From positions 558,001 to 622,000 of the forward strand of contig NZ_CP041330.1 of NCBI RefSeq assembly GCF_013394165.1: 64,000 nt of DNA, given 5' to 3'. The notes under the pieces were generated by a model. It searched no databases. It saw only the letters and a list, made by a program, of their open reading frames with translations, and had not been told where the DNA came from. This DNA is from Pseudoalteromonas sp. Scap06 (lineage in GTDB: Bacteria; Pseudomonadota; Gammaproteobacteria; Enterobacterales; Alteromonadaceae). The position numbers and the translations under genes were made by a program. Below are positions 56,642 to 64,000 of this stretch, piece by piece (within the stretch, counting starts at the first letter, position 1; each line of letters starts with the position of its first letter).

Positions 56642-57498
56642 AAACACCAGACTTAATACAAACCCAGCAGTGGCTTAGCACCGTTTTAATGGTGCGAGGT
56701 GATTTGCCACAAAAGCTTAATACTGCTGCTTCACAAGGCTTAACTTTATATAAGTGTGTTAAAAGCAGTGGCACCCTTAATGCCATGCGAAGGGTCGACA
56801 TCTATGCTGCAGGTTATGTGATGCGTTTAGTCGAGTGCCTTAGGGGGGAGTTTGCACTACTTTGCCAGTTCATGGGTAAGGAAGTATTTGATACCTTCGC
56901 TAAAGCTTTTATTGTCACCTTGCCATCGGAGTCTTGGACTATGCACCAGCTAGGCTCGCGCTTCGCTGATTTTTTAGCGCACACAAAACCCACAGGCGAT
57001 TTTAGCCCGCATCAGCAAGCTATGTTTTGTCTACCCGCAGAACTAGCTAAATTTGAAAGAGCAAAAGCATTAACACTTTTGAAGCCTGGGCCCGAAACCG
57101 CACATGAAGCTTTGTCCATTAGCGAAATTGAGCTACTTTGCGGTATTGCGCAAGACTTTATAATAGCAGTACCTGAGTCCGTACAGCTTATTCAAAGCGA
57201 TTATCCTTTACTGCCTTTAGTCGCTGAGCTTGAGCAAGGTAAGTCATCTCTTGCGCCCACACCAGAGCAAACGTATATTGCCATATCACGCCACCAATAC
57301 CGCTTAAAAGTCACTATGTTAAACGACTGGCAAACCGATTTCTTGCTTCAGCTAAAAAAAGATCAGCATTGTTACAAAGAGGCTGTCGCCTATTGTTCAG
57401 ATAAAATGAATATAGAAACACAAGTATTAAAGTCTCAATTAGCTATTTGGATCCCTAGTGCCGTGAATATAGGACTGTTTACGCTACACAAAAATTAA
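56638..57498 (+). CDS. DUF2063 (MbnC/BufC-type) partner of the DUF692 enzyme
   Basis: A 286-aa DUF2063 protein whose N-terminal domain (TLNAMRRVDIYAAGYVMRLV and ECLRGEFALLCQFMGKEVFD) matches the family once annotated as putative DNA-binding and now known as substrate-recruiting partner of DUF692 enzymes. The second half (about 150-280) is a divergent beta-rich domain. ATGA overlap with the DUF692 gene supports a one-complex role. It likely binds the substrate protein encoded first in the operon. Confidence 0.9.
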   Translation: MKTPDLIQTQQWLSTVLMVRGDLPQKLNTAASQGLTLYKCVKSSGTLNAMRRVDIYAAGYVMRLVECLRGEFALLCQFMGKEVFDTFAKAFIVTLPSESWTMHQLGSRFADFLAHTKPTGDFSPHQQAMFCLPAELAKFERAKALTLLKPGPETAHEALSISEIELLCGIAQDFIIAVPESVQLIQSDYPLLPLVAELEQGKSSLAPTPEQTYIAISRHQYRLKVTMLNDWQTDFLLQLKKDQHCYKEAVAYCSDKMNIETQVLKSQLAIWIPSAVNIGLFTLHKN

Positions 57499-58002
57499 TT
57501 ATCACCTTTGGTGAGTTTCTTATTCCTCGGCTTGCTGAACGGTGTTGGGCTGGTTTTACCGTTATGGCTTGCATCTGCCTTTAGTTTCTCCTTTTATTGG
57601 GATTTGAGGCTGTATTTAGTAAAACCACAAAGGGGTTCAAAATTGTAAAATACCGCGCAAGTTGGTCGCGGTTTTTCCTTGATTTTTTATTCACAGAGTT
57701 CAAGTGTTTTATTTCAACCCAACAATTAAATGGGGCACCAACTGAAAATACAGTTAAGCTCTTTATTGGAGGCCTTACGTAATTTTTTAGGGGTGACTGA
57801 TTGCAGGCAGATTATTGAAACATAGTGATAAATTCACTTCCCGTTTTTGTGAAATTTAGGGTGTAATTAATCGATACAGACTAAAGGGCGGCCCCTTACT
57901 GAAATAGCTTATGCCTATTATGTTATTAGCAAGCACTTTAAATATAACTTTTATTTTTAAATCTTATATAATTTAAAAATTCACCTTCAAAAAGAGATTA
58001 CT
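57499..58002. other. 504-bp region after the DUF692 operon
   Basis: Only doubtful reading frames: a hydrophobic 45-codon frame at 57511-57648 (GTG start, SFLFLGLLNGVGLVLPLWLA at its beginning) and an overlapping 61-codon frame at 57597-57782. Bufferin-type operons often end with a DoxX-like membrane gene; these may be remnants of one, but the evidence is thin. AT-rich sequence before 58003 carries its promoter. Confidence 0.4.
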
Positions 58003-58764
58003 ATGATTCGTAGAACTCTCATTCTTTTTTGCATTTTCTGCTTTAATATCGGCTTGTTAAATGCCAGCGAAAAAGATAAAACCATTACGTTTGCAGTTGG
58101 CCATGATCATGAAAAAATGCTGCAGGAAAATTACCCAATCTATCGTGCGAGTTGGCAATTTTTAAATCAAAGCTTAGCTAAATTGGGGTATGAGGTGGAT
58201 GCCATTGTTTTACCTTGGGCAAGAGCAAACTATTATACTCAGTCAGGAAAAGCTGACGGTCTATTTTTAGCGGCTAATCTACCAGGAAGAGAGCAGTGGG
58301 CGGTATTGTCAAACCCAATTGGTATGGGGGCATTTGGTGCTTTTTATCATAAAGATAGAAAAGGCGAAGAAAATATTATTGCGAGTGTTCGTTTAGGTGT
58401 ACATGACAAAATATTAAAAGGTTATCATACTTATGAGTTGTTAGAAGTTGCCACTGCTCAACAAGGGTTTAAACTACTTTATAATCAAAAAGTAGACCGT
58501 CTTATTATGTCGCAGAGTTATGGTGAATACTTGTTAAGTAATGAATTAATTGAATTTAAAAACGAAATATCATTTGATTCTGACGTTATTGAGAAACGTT
58601 CAATTCATGTTGCATTTGCAAAAGACATTACTAAAAGTTTGAACGCAATGATTGTAGTAAATAAAGCAATTGATTTAGGTATAAACGACGGTATATACCA
58701 TAAAGTTATGACTAAAAATAAAGTACCTGAAAGTATGTTTTTGTCTAGTATTGATAGAAAGTAG
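58003..58764 (+). CDS. periplasmic solute-binding-like protein (SBP_bac_3 type)
   Basis: A 253-aa exported protein: signal peptide about 1-21 (FCIFCFNIGLLNA, cleavage before SEKDK), then a type II periplasmic-binding fold with YRASWQFLNQSLAKLGYEVD, VLPWARANYYTQSGKADGLF and a C-terminal lobe. No transporter genes adjoin it. Such orphans act as amino-acid-binding sensors or have unknown roles. AGAG before the ATG serves as a weak ribosome-binding site. Confidence 0.8.
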   Translation: MIRRTLILFCIFCFNIGLLNASEKDKTITFAVGHDHEKMLQENYPIYRASWQFLNQSLAKLGYEVDAIVLPWARANYYTQSGKADGLFLAANLPGREQWAVLSNPIGMGAFGAFYHKDRKGEENIIASVRLGVHDKILKGYHTYELLEVATAQQGFKLLYNQKVDRLIMSQSYGEYLLSNELIEFKNEISFDSDVIEKRSIHVAFAKDITKSLNAMIVVNKAIDLGINDGIYHKVMTKNKVPESMFLSSIDRK

Positions 58765-58864
58765 GCATACCTTATCTATTTTCAATCGCTTTAAAGTCAG
58801 TAGATGAGTGAAATTGTCTAATGGATGATTCCTTCACTTACTTTACACTTTTTCACTGAGCTAC

Positions 58865-59458
58865 TTATACTTTGCTATTACCAAAGCGTCTAAAAGAGAT
58901 ATTAAATCTAGGTCCTATTGTGTTATCACCTTTGGCAATTGCATGTTCATAATTATCTTGAAAGCCTTTGCCCATCAGCAATAAAGAGCCATTTTCTAAC
59001 GTGATATTATAGCGTTCATGTGTGATGGTTTTTGAGCGAATTAAAAATTCTCGCTGAGCCCCAATACTGATTGAAGCAATCACATCTGTAGAGCCAAATG
59101 CGGGTAAGTCACTATGAAAGCCTAAGCTTTCTTGCCCATTGGGGTAGTACAAACATACCGCGACAGCCAAATTACAACCGGTGCGTTCAGTGATTTGCTG
59201 ACGTAACTCTTCAAGCAGGGGGAAACTCTTTGTTTGTCTGCCATGATGCAAGGAGAAACTACCCGATTTAGCAAGTTGTGAGTCTAAAAAAATCATTCGC
59301 CACGGTAAAATCGGTTTTTGTGATCCATCGGGGAAATCTATAACCTCAGGCTCTTCGAGATCATAGTTGCTCCTCAGCCACTTAAAAAGCGTTTCACTTT
59401 GCGCTGTAGACATGAAGTGTGAGTAATAATGGGCATCACAAGACAGTGGTAATTTCAT
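58865..59458 (-). CDS. AlkB-like 2-oxoglutarate/Fe(II) dioxygenase
   Basis: A 197-aa AlkB-family enzyme from ATG 59458 (AAGGT upstream; TTG 59482 is unlikely). Iron ligands are His and Asp in GFHSDLPAFG and a distal His in NYEHAIAKG; the 2-oxoglutarate Arg pair is in IGPRFNISFRRFG. LLLMGKGFQDNYEHA is also typical. It repairs alkylated bases in DNA or RNA by oxidative demethylation. It is a single minus-strand gene, convergent with the binding-protein-like gene. Confidence 0.9.
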   Translation of the reverse strand: MKLPLSCDAHYYSHFMSTAQSETLFKWLRSNYDLEEPEVIDFPDGSQKPILPWRMIFLDSQLAKSGSFSLHHGRQTKSFPLLEELRQQITERTGCNLAVAVCLYYPNGQESLGFHSDLPAFGSTDVIASISIGAQREFLIRSKTITHERYNITLENGSLLLMGKGFQDNYEHAIAKGDNTIGPRFNISFRRFGNSKV

Positions 59459-60006
59459 GGTTTTTACCTTAGCTACACTCAAATATGAATATAAGCATAT
59501 CAGTATTTTGAAGAGTTGAAGTGTTTAGACTCCTCATCAGCCGTGCCTTGCGGCGTTAATACAAGTTCATCAACGAGTGCAAGCCCGATTAAGGCGCCTT
59601 GCGTTGAGCTTTGTTGCTCTTCCGGCTGTTTTTAAAAAGATATTTTGTAAATTAAAACAATAAACCATTAAGGCGATAAGGCCATAGACTCTGTGTTTAA
59701 GTGATGGTGGGTTACCAGTATTTACAGTGTCACAGTTGAACCATGCTCAACTTTGATTAACTTAAAAATACAGTAATAATGAAAATAAGAACAAGCTGAT
59801 TGCTTAGTAATTTAATAAAATGATGCTTTGAGGAAAGCTTACATTAGCTGTGTAATTTTTATAGTTTATATTGGTGAAATATTTTCATTTCTTTCTTAAT
59901 TATTGATTTTAAAGATATTTATAGGTGGTCTTTTTTTTGCTTGGTTATTGTTTTTTAACCCTTTAAAAATATAGCAATCAAAAAAATCATTTAAGGAAGA
60001 AAAGTT
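59459..60006. promoter_or_regulatory. 548-bp region upstream of katE
   Basis: No gene is seen. 59530-59640 contains an imperfect inverted pair around GCCTTGCGGCGTTAAT and ATTAAGGCGCCTTGCG, of unknown role. The katE promoter must lie in the AT-rich part; the ribosome-binding site is AAGGAAGA just before 60007. No OxyR or RpoS signature is clear. Confidence 0.45.
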
Positions 60007-62073
60007 ATGGCAGAGTCATTTAAGTACGCAAATAATAAAGGACATGCAGGCGAGCTTCATCAAAAAGCTAATGAAGATCACCCCGTAATGACAACCGCAC
60101 AAGGTTGCCCTATCAGTGATAATCAAAATTCATTAAAAGCAGGTCAACGCGGACCAGGACTATTGGAAGATCATGTGTTACGAGAAAAGTTGTTTCACTT
60201 TGATCACGAGCGAATTCCTGAGCGAGTTGTTCACGCAAGAGGGTATGGTGCACATGGTTACTTTGAAACGTATGATGCTTTAGATGATTTGACTTCTGCT
60301 GATATTTTTCAACGTAAAGGTGAAAAAACACCTGTTTTTGCACGCTTTTCAACAGTGGCGGGTAATCAGGGCTCGCCTGATTTAGCACGTGATGTGCGAG
60401 GTTTTGCCGTTAAGTTTTATACGCAGGAAGGTAATTGGGATCTGGTAGGCAATAATATCCCAGTTTTTTTCATTCAAGACGCGATGAAGTTTCCCGACCT
60501 TATACATAGCGCAAAAGCAGAACCAGATCGTGGTTTTCCACAAGCGCAAACAGCCCACGATAATTTTTGGGATTTTGTAAGTTTGTCGCCAGAATCCATG
60601 CACATGGTTATGTGGGCAATGTCAGATAGAGCTATCCCGCGCTCATTAAGGTTTATGGAAGGATTTGGCGTTCATACTTTTAAGTTTATTAATGCACAAG
60701 GTGAAGAAAAATTTGTTAAGTTCCACTGGAAACCTAAAGGCGGTATGCAGTCAGTGGTTTGGAATGAGGCATTGAAATTAAATGGCGCTGATCCTGATTT
60801 TCATCGTCGTGATATGTGGGAATCAATTAATAATGGTGACTATCCGGAATGGGAGCTGGGCATTCAAGTATTTGATCAAAAATTTGCTGAAGAGTTCGAG
60901 TTCGATGTTTTTGATGCCACTAAACTGATACCCGAAGAGCAAGTACCAGTTAAAATTATTGGTAAAATGGTACTCAATCGAGTCGTAGACAATTTCTTTG
61001 CGGAAACTGAACAAGTTGCCTTTTGTACTCAAAATATAGTGCCTGGGCTTGATTTTACTCCCGATCCTTTATTGCAAGGCCGTAATTTTTCGTACCTAGA
61101 TACACAAACCAAGCGGTTAGGTGGCCCTAATTTCACACAAATTCCTGTTAATGCACCAAAATGCCCGATGAGACACTTTCTTCAAGATGGCCACATGGCA
61201 ATGCAGAACCCCAAAGGCCGGGTTAATTACGAACCTAATTCATTCAGCGGGGATGAAAACAATCCGCGAGAGTGCCCTGTACACGGATTCAAAAGCTCAG
61301 AATCTGAAACTGATGGGGGTAAATTACGCTATCGCTCAGAAACATTTAGTGATCACTACAGCCAAGCGCGCCAATTCTATTTAAGTCAAACTGACGTTGA
61401 GCAAACGCATATCCAAGATGCTTTAATTTTTGAGTTATCTAAAGTAGAGCATTTACGTATCAGAGAACGTGTGGTTTCTCATCTGTTAAACATTGATAAC
61501 AAGCTTGCTGAGCAAGTTGCATTGGGTTTAGGTTTACAAACTATGCCAGATGCCGCAGAAGCGGCGCTTGATACCCGTCATGATTTACCAGTATCTGATG
61601 CGCTAAGTATTTTAAAAAATGCGCCAAATACATTTAAAGGCAGGAAGCTTGGTATATTAGTAAGTGATGGTTTTGATGCTGAAACCTTTAATTTATTAAC
61701 ACAAAGCCTTAAAGAGGAAGGTGCAAGTTATGAAATTATTGCGGCTCAAGTTGGTGGTGCTAAAAATAGTAATGGCGAGATTATTGAGGCCGATCAAGTT
61801 ATTAATGGCGGTCCTTCGGTGCTTTACGACGCAATAGTTCTGCTTACCACTAATGAAGGCGCTAAAAAGCTTGCTGAAATACCGGAGGCGAAAGATTTTG
61901 TCAGTGATGCTTATGCACATATGAAGTACATCGGCTTTAGTGATAAAGCAACTCCTTTAATCGAGGCTACTGGTTTAAATGGACAGCTTGATGATGGCTG
62001 GTTGGATTTGAATAAAATTTCCGCAAGTGAGTTTGTCTCAAAAATTCGTAACCTTAGGTATTGGAGCCGATAA
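60007..62073 (+). CDS. katE: monofunctional large-subunit catalase (HPII/KatE type)
   Basis: A 688-aa clade II heme catalase that converts hydrogen peroxide to water and oxygen. Catalytic His76 is in [16 protein letters not shown], Asn149 in [12 protein letters not shown], and [20 protein letters not shown] precedes it; the heme-tyrosine region is [18 protein letters not shown]. The C-terminal flavodoxin/GATase-like domain (about 540-680, [19 protein letters not shown]) marks the large-subunit class. It is cytoplasmic, with no signal peptide. It stands alone with a weak hairpin downstream. Confidence 0.96.
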   Translation: MAESFKYANNKGHAGELHQKANEDHPVMTTAQGCPISDNQNSLKAGQRGPGLLEDHVLREKLFHFDHERIPERVVHARGYGAHGYFETYDALDDLTSADIFQRKGEKTPVFARFSTVAGNQGSPDLARDVRGFAVKFYTQEGNWDLVGNNIPVFFIQDAMKFPDLIHSAKAEPDRGFPQAQTAHDNFWDFVSLSPESMHMVMWAMSDRAIPRSLRFMEGFGVHTFKFINAQGEEKFVKFHWKPKGGMQSVVWNEALKLNGADPDFHRRDMWESINNGDYPEWELGIQVFDQKFAEEFEFDVFDATKLIPEEQVPVKIIGKMVLNRVVDNFFAETEQVAFCTQNIVPGLDFTPDPLLQGRNFSYLDTQTKRLGGPNFTQIPVNAPKCPMRHFLQDGHMAMQNPKGRVNYEPNSFSGDENNPRECPVHGFKSSESETDGGKLRYRSETFSDHYSQARQFYLSQTDVEQTHIQDALIFELSKVEHLRIRERVVSHLLNIDNKLAEQVALGLGLQTMPDAAEAALDTRHDLPVSDALSILKNAPNTFKGRKLGILVSDGFDAETFNLLTQSLKEEGASYEIIAAQVGGAKNSNGEIIEADQVINGGPSVLYDAIVLLTTNEGAKKLAEIPEAKDFVSDAYAHMKYIGFSDKATPLIEATGLNGQLDDGWLDLNKISASEFVSKIRNLRYWSR

Positions 62074-62086
62074 ATCGCATAAATTG

Positions 62087-62106
62087 GGGCTAGTGAGAAC
62101 TAGCCC
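62087..62106 (+). terminator. hairpin after katE
   Basis: GGGCTAGT, loop GAGA, ACTAGCCC: an 8-bp stem with a weak T tail (TTGTTATT), 13 nt after the stop codon. Confidence 0.7.
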
Positions 62107-62160
62107 TTGTTATTGATGGCACCGTTTGATTTGAGGATTACAAAAATTTAAAGGAATAAA

Positions 62161-63144
62161 ATGAAACTAATTTATGTCGATGATAACTTGCCAGGCATAA
62201 CTCGAAAGAGGCATGAAAACCAATGGGTTTATTATGATCCTGCAGGAAAGAAAATACATGATAAAGATGAAATAGAGCGGTTAGACAGTCTCGCTTTTCC
62301 CCCCGCATACAAAGATGTATGGTTATGTCCAGAAGAAAATGGGCATATTTTAGCTACTGGCTACGACAACAAAGGCCGCAAGCAATACTTTTATCATCCC
62401 GAGTTTAGAGAGCAGCAAGAGCTTAAAAAGTTTGAAGCATGTGTTTTATTTGGAAATAAACTGCCTTTGTTAAGAGCAAAACTATCGGAATATTTGCGAG
62501 GTAACGAGCTTAATTACCAGCGCACAATCGCAGCCGTTGTACGTTTAATGGACCTTGGAGCTCTGCGCGTTGGTTCTAAAAAAAATGCCAAACATAACAA
62601 TAGTTTTGGTGCTACGACATTACGTAGCCGGCATGCAAAACTTACGGGTAAAAATATTCGCTTAAAGTATAAAGCAAAATCCGGTAAGCAAAGAGAAGTG
62701 AACATAACAGATAAAGTGCTTAGCTCTATCATACAGCAGTTACAAGATTTGCCTGGGCAGAGCTTATTCCAATATATCGATGAAGGCGAGTGTTGTGATG
62801 TTTCCTCCAAAGAAGTGAATGAGTTTATTCAAAGTGTTATGGGCGAGCAGTTTAGTGCAAAACATTTTAGAACATGGCGGGCCAGTGTTTTGGCATTTGA
62901 AGTCTTACATAAATCAAACGGCCAGCTTTCGCTTAAAGATATGTTAGGTAGCGTTTCAAGTAATTTAGGGAATACCCCAGCAATAGCTCGTAATTCATAT
63001 ATTCATCCAAAGTTGATTGAGCTGTGTAAAGGAGGTAAAGAAGCTCTAAAGGACTTTAATAACTTAGACAAACTACCCCGTAAGACTAAGTATCTAAGTC
63101 GCTATGAGCGTGGGTTGTTGATATTTTTAGAAGAACAATGCTAA
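62161..63144 (+). CDS. DNA topoisomerase IB
   Basis: A 327-aa bacterial type IB topoisomerase that relaxes supercoils through a 3'-phosphotyrosine. The N-terminal domain includes FPPAYKDVWLCPEENGHILA, the catalytic domain has Arg136 in GALRVGSK, FGATTLRSRHAKL, Lys/Arg in FRTWRASVLAFEVL and the nucleophile Tyr280 in ARNSYIHPKLI. Size matches the Deinococcus-type enzymes, which are scattered in bacteria and often acquired. It lies between katE and a stress protein gene. Confidence 0.92.
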   Translation: MKLIYVDDNLPGITRKRHENQWVYYDPAGKKIHDKDEIERLDSLAFPPAYKDVWLCPEENGHILATGYDNKGRKQYFYHPEFREQQELKKFEACVLFGNKLPLLRAKLSEYLRGNELNYQRTIAAVVRLMDLGALRVGSKKNAKHNNSFGATTLRSRHAKLTGKNIRLKYKAKSGKQREVNITDKVLSSIIQQLQDLPGQSLFQYIDEGECCDVSSKEVNEFIQSVMGEQFSAKHFRTWRASVLAFEVLHKSNGQLSLKDMLGSVSSNLGNTPAIARNSYIHPKLIELCKGGKEALKDFNNLDKLPRKTKYLSRYERGLLIFLEEQC

Positions 63145-63357
63145 TAACGTTAGTCTCTTTGTAATTATACTCATATTTCAATCGCTTGAGTGATACCTAT
63201 GTGTGTGAACTTTTTACAACTTCTAGCAACTTTTACTTTAAAACGTAGAGTCCTACTTTGCTTTGTTATTTATCTTTCTGATTTTAAAGGATTAAAATTT
63301 TGGTTTGAATGTTGCTAATTATTTAGCGTACTTTCTTAAACAAATAAAGGAGTTATT

Positions 63358-63852
63358 ATGAGTACTGTTATTACTGGGTTATTCGATAATGCATCACAAG
63401 CAACATTAGCCATTTATAGATTAGAAGCTTTAGGTGTAAGTGAGGCGGATATAAGCATTGTCGCTAACGACTCGTATACAAAGGAAGACTTTGCTGTAGA
63501 TGAAGGTACCAAAGCTGCAGAGGGCGGTTTGCTGGGCGCTGCATCTGGAGGCGTGTTAGCAGCAATTATTGGTGGTTTTACCGCTGTTGGTGCAGTCGCT
63601 TCGGGTGGTGCCGGCTTATTAGTTGCAGGTCCTTTAGTTTCAGCACTTGCAGCTGGTGGCGCAGGTGCTGCCGTTGGTGGGACTTTAGGTGCAGCAATCG
63701 GCGCATTTATTCCAGAACATGAAATTAAGTATTATGAAAACGCAATTGAGAAGGGTTCAATACTCGTCGGTGTTAAATATAACAGCGATAACAAAAATAG
63801 TATTGAAGAGATTCTTGATAATGCAGGTGCAAGCAAGGTTTCAAAAGCGTAA
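63358..63852 (+). CDS. Gly-zipper general-stress-type protein (YflT-like N-terminus)
   Basis: A 164-aa protein. The N-terminal part (VITGLFDNASQATLAIYRLE, ALGVSEADISIVANDS) resembles the YflT/general stress protein 17M ferredoxin-like domain. Residues 55-125 are a glycine/alanine-rich zipper (GGLLGAASGGVLAAIIGGFT; AAGGAGAAVGGTLGAAIGAF), and the end (YYENAIEKGSILVGVKYN) closes the fold. AAGGAG precedes the ATG. Such proteins are osmotic or stationary-phase induced; closeness to katE fits but does not prove co-regulation. Confidence 0.8.
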   Translation: MSTVITGLFDNASQATLAIYRLEALGVSEADISIVANDSYTKEDFAVDEGTKAAEGGLLGAASGGVLAAIIGGFTAVGAVASGGAGLLVAGPLVSALAAGGAGAAVGGTLGAAIGAFIPEHEIKYYENAIEKGSILVGVKYNSDNKNSIEEILDNAGASKVSKA

Positions 63853-63883
63853 TATTTTAGAATGCACTATAAGTATCTAAAAA

Positions 63884-63916
63884 GTAAAAAGGTGGAACTG
63901 CGTTCCATCTTTTTAC
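63884..63916. terminator. strong hairpin before acpH
   Basis: GTAAAAAGGTGGAAC / GTTCCATCTTTTTAC pair over 15 bp with one G-T wobble and a TGC loop. It lies 32 nt after the stress gene and can act in both directions. Confidence 0.88.
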
Positions 63917-63970
63917 GCGTTTGATTTTAAAACTATCTGAGTTTGGTATATTAATCTATATTGGTAACCA

Positions 63971-64000
63971 ATGAATTATTTAGCCCACCTTTATTTAGCA
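63971..64000 (+). CDS. acpH: acyl-carrier-protein phosphodiesterase, N-terminal fragment
   Basis: Only ten codons are inside the window: MNYLAHLYLA. This is the characteristic opening of AcpH (ACP phosphodiesterase), which removes the phosphopantetheine arm from acyl carrier protein. The upstream GGTAACC is a poor ribosome-binding site. The call depends on these ten residues alone. Confidence 0.65.
   Translation, partial: MNYLAHLYLA

Noticed and set aside
57597..57782. A 61-aa coding gene
   Set aside because: TTG start without a ribosome-binding site, overlap with another doubtful frame, and no recognisable motif; described only as intergenic content.
59530..59640. Integron attC-like site
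   Set aside because: There is an imperfect inverted pair and one GTTGAGC, but no matching RYYYAAC partner, no integrase and no cassette series.

Overview
The window looks like the chromosome of an AT-rich marine gammaproteobacterium, most probably Pseudoalteromonas or a close Alteromonadales relative. The basis is the type of its conserved genes (rnr-rlmB, gcvT-gcvH-gcvP, TonB receptor, methyl-accepting chemotaxis protein, katE) and its low GC; no database search was possible.

Core left arm (1-15119): the first codons of a DMT-family transporter, a DesK/DesR-like two-component pair led by a small membrane ORF, a crotonase, rnr-rlmB, a FecA-like TonB receptor behind a Fur-like box, a LysR regulator, a degenerate GcvT-like protein, then the glycine cleavage genes gcvT, gcvH and gcvP.

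A complete Tn7-like transposon can be delimited to the base at 15128-38780 (23.65 kb). It starts with TGT 9 nt after the gcvP stop codon, ends with ACA, and is flanked by a 5-bp duplication TTGAA. Each end carries three copies of an ~18-bp site, packed at the gcvP-proximal end and spaced ~55 bp at the far end, as in Tn7 R and L. It encodes TnsA, TnsB, TnsC and two TniQ/TnsD proteins. Its cargo is a one-ThsB Thoeris system (thsA SIR2-SLOG, thsB TIR), a type I restriction-modification operon (hsdM-hsdS-hsdR plus a zinc peptidase) headed by an excisionase-like HTH, an Mrr nuclease and an unusual fusion (catalytically degraded HsdM + half HsdS + Schlafen/AlbA_2 domain), an exact 52-bp tandem array directly after tniQ2, and a GIY-YIG-like gene with an unknown partner. 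The gcvP 3' end is therefore the likely attachment site.

Accessory region right of the transposon (38800-57500): three copies (two nearly identical and sharing a frameshift, one degenerate) of a REP-associated tyrosine transposase flanked by inverted REP sequences; a candidate RiPP operon (45-aa precursor, attenuator hairpin, LPLAT-like protein, PqqD-like/M50 protease, small envelope protein); a lipoprotein gene cut by a REP/RAYT remnant; tandem small membrane paralogues; a candidate toxin/partner pair; a CPBP protease with an apparent 5' frameshift; a chemotaxis receptor; a lipoprotein; and an operon joining a 783-aa ferritin-like protein with a Cys-rich C-terminal segment to a DUF692 (MbnB/TglH-type) enzyme and a DUF2063 (MbnC/BufC-type) partner.

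Right arm (57500-64000): a periplasmic binding-protein-like gene, an AlkB-like dioxygenase, katE, DNA topoisomerase IB, a Gly-rich stress protein, and the first ten codons of acpH.

The points most worth following are the Tn7-like element at gcvP with its defence cargo, the degraded-methylase/AlbA_2 fusion, the DUF692 operon with a large ferritin-like putative substrate, and the precursor/acyltransferase-like/M50 operon.
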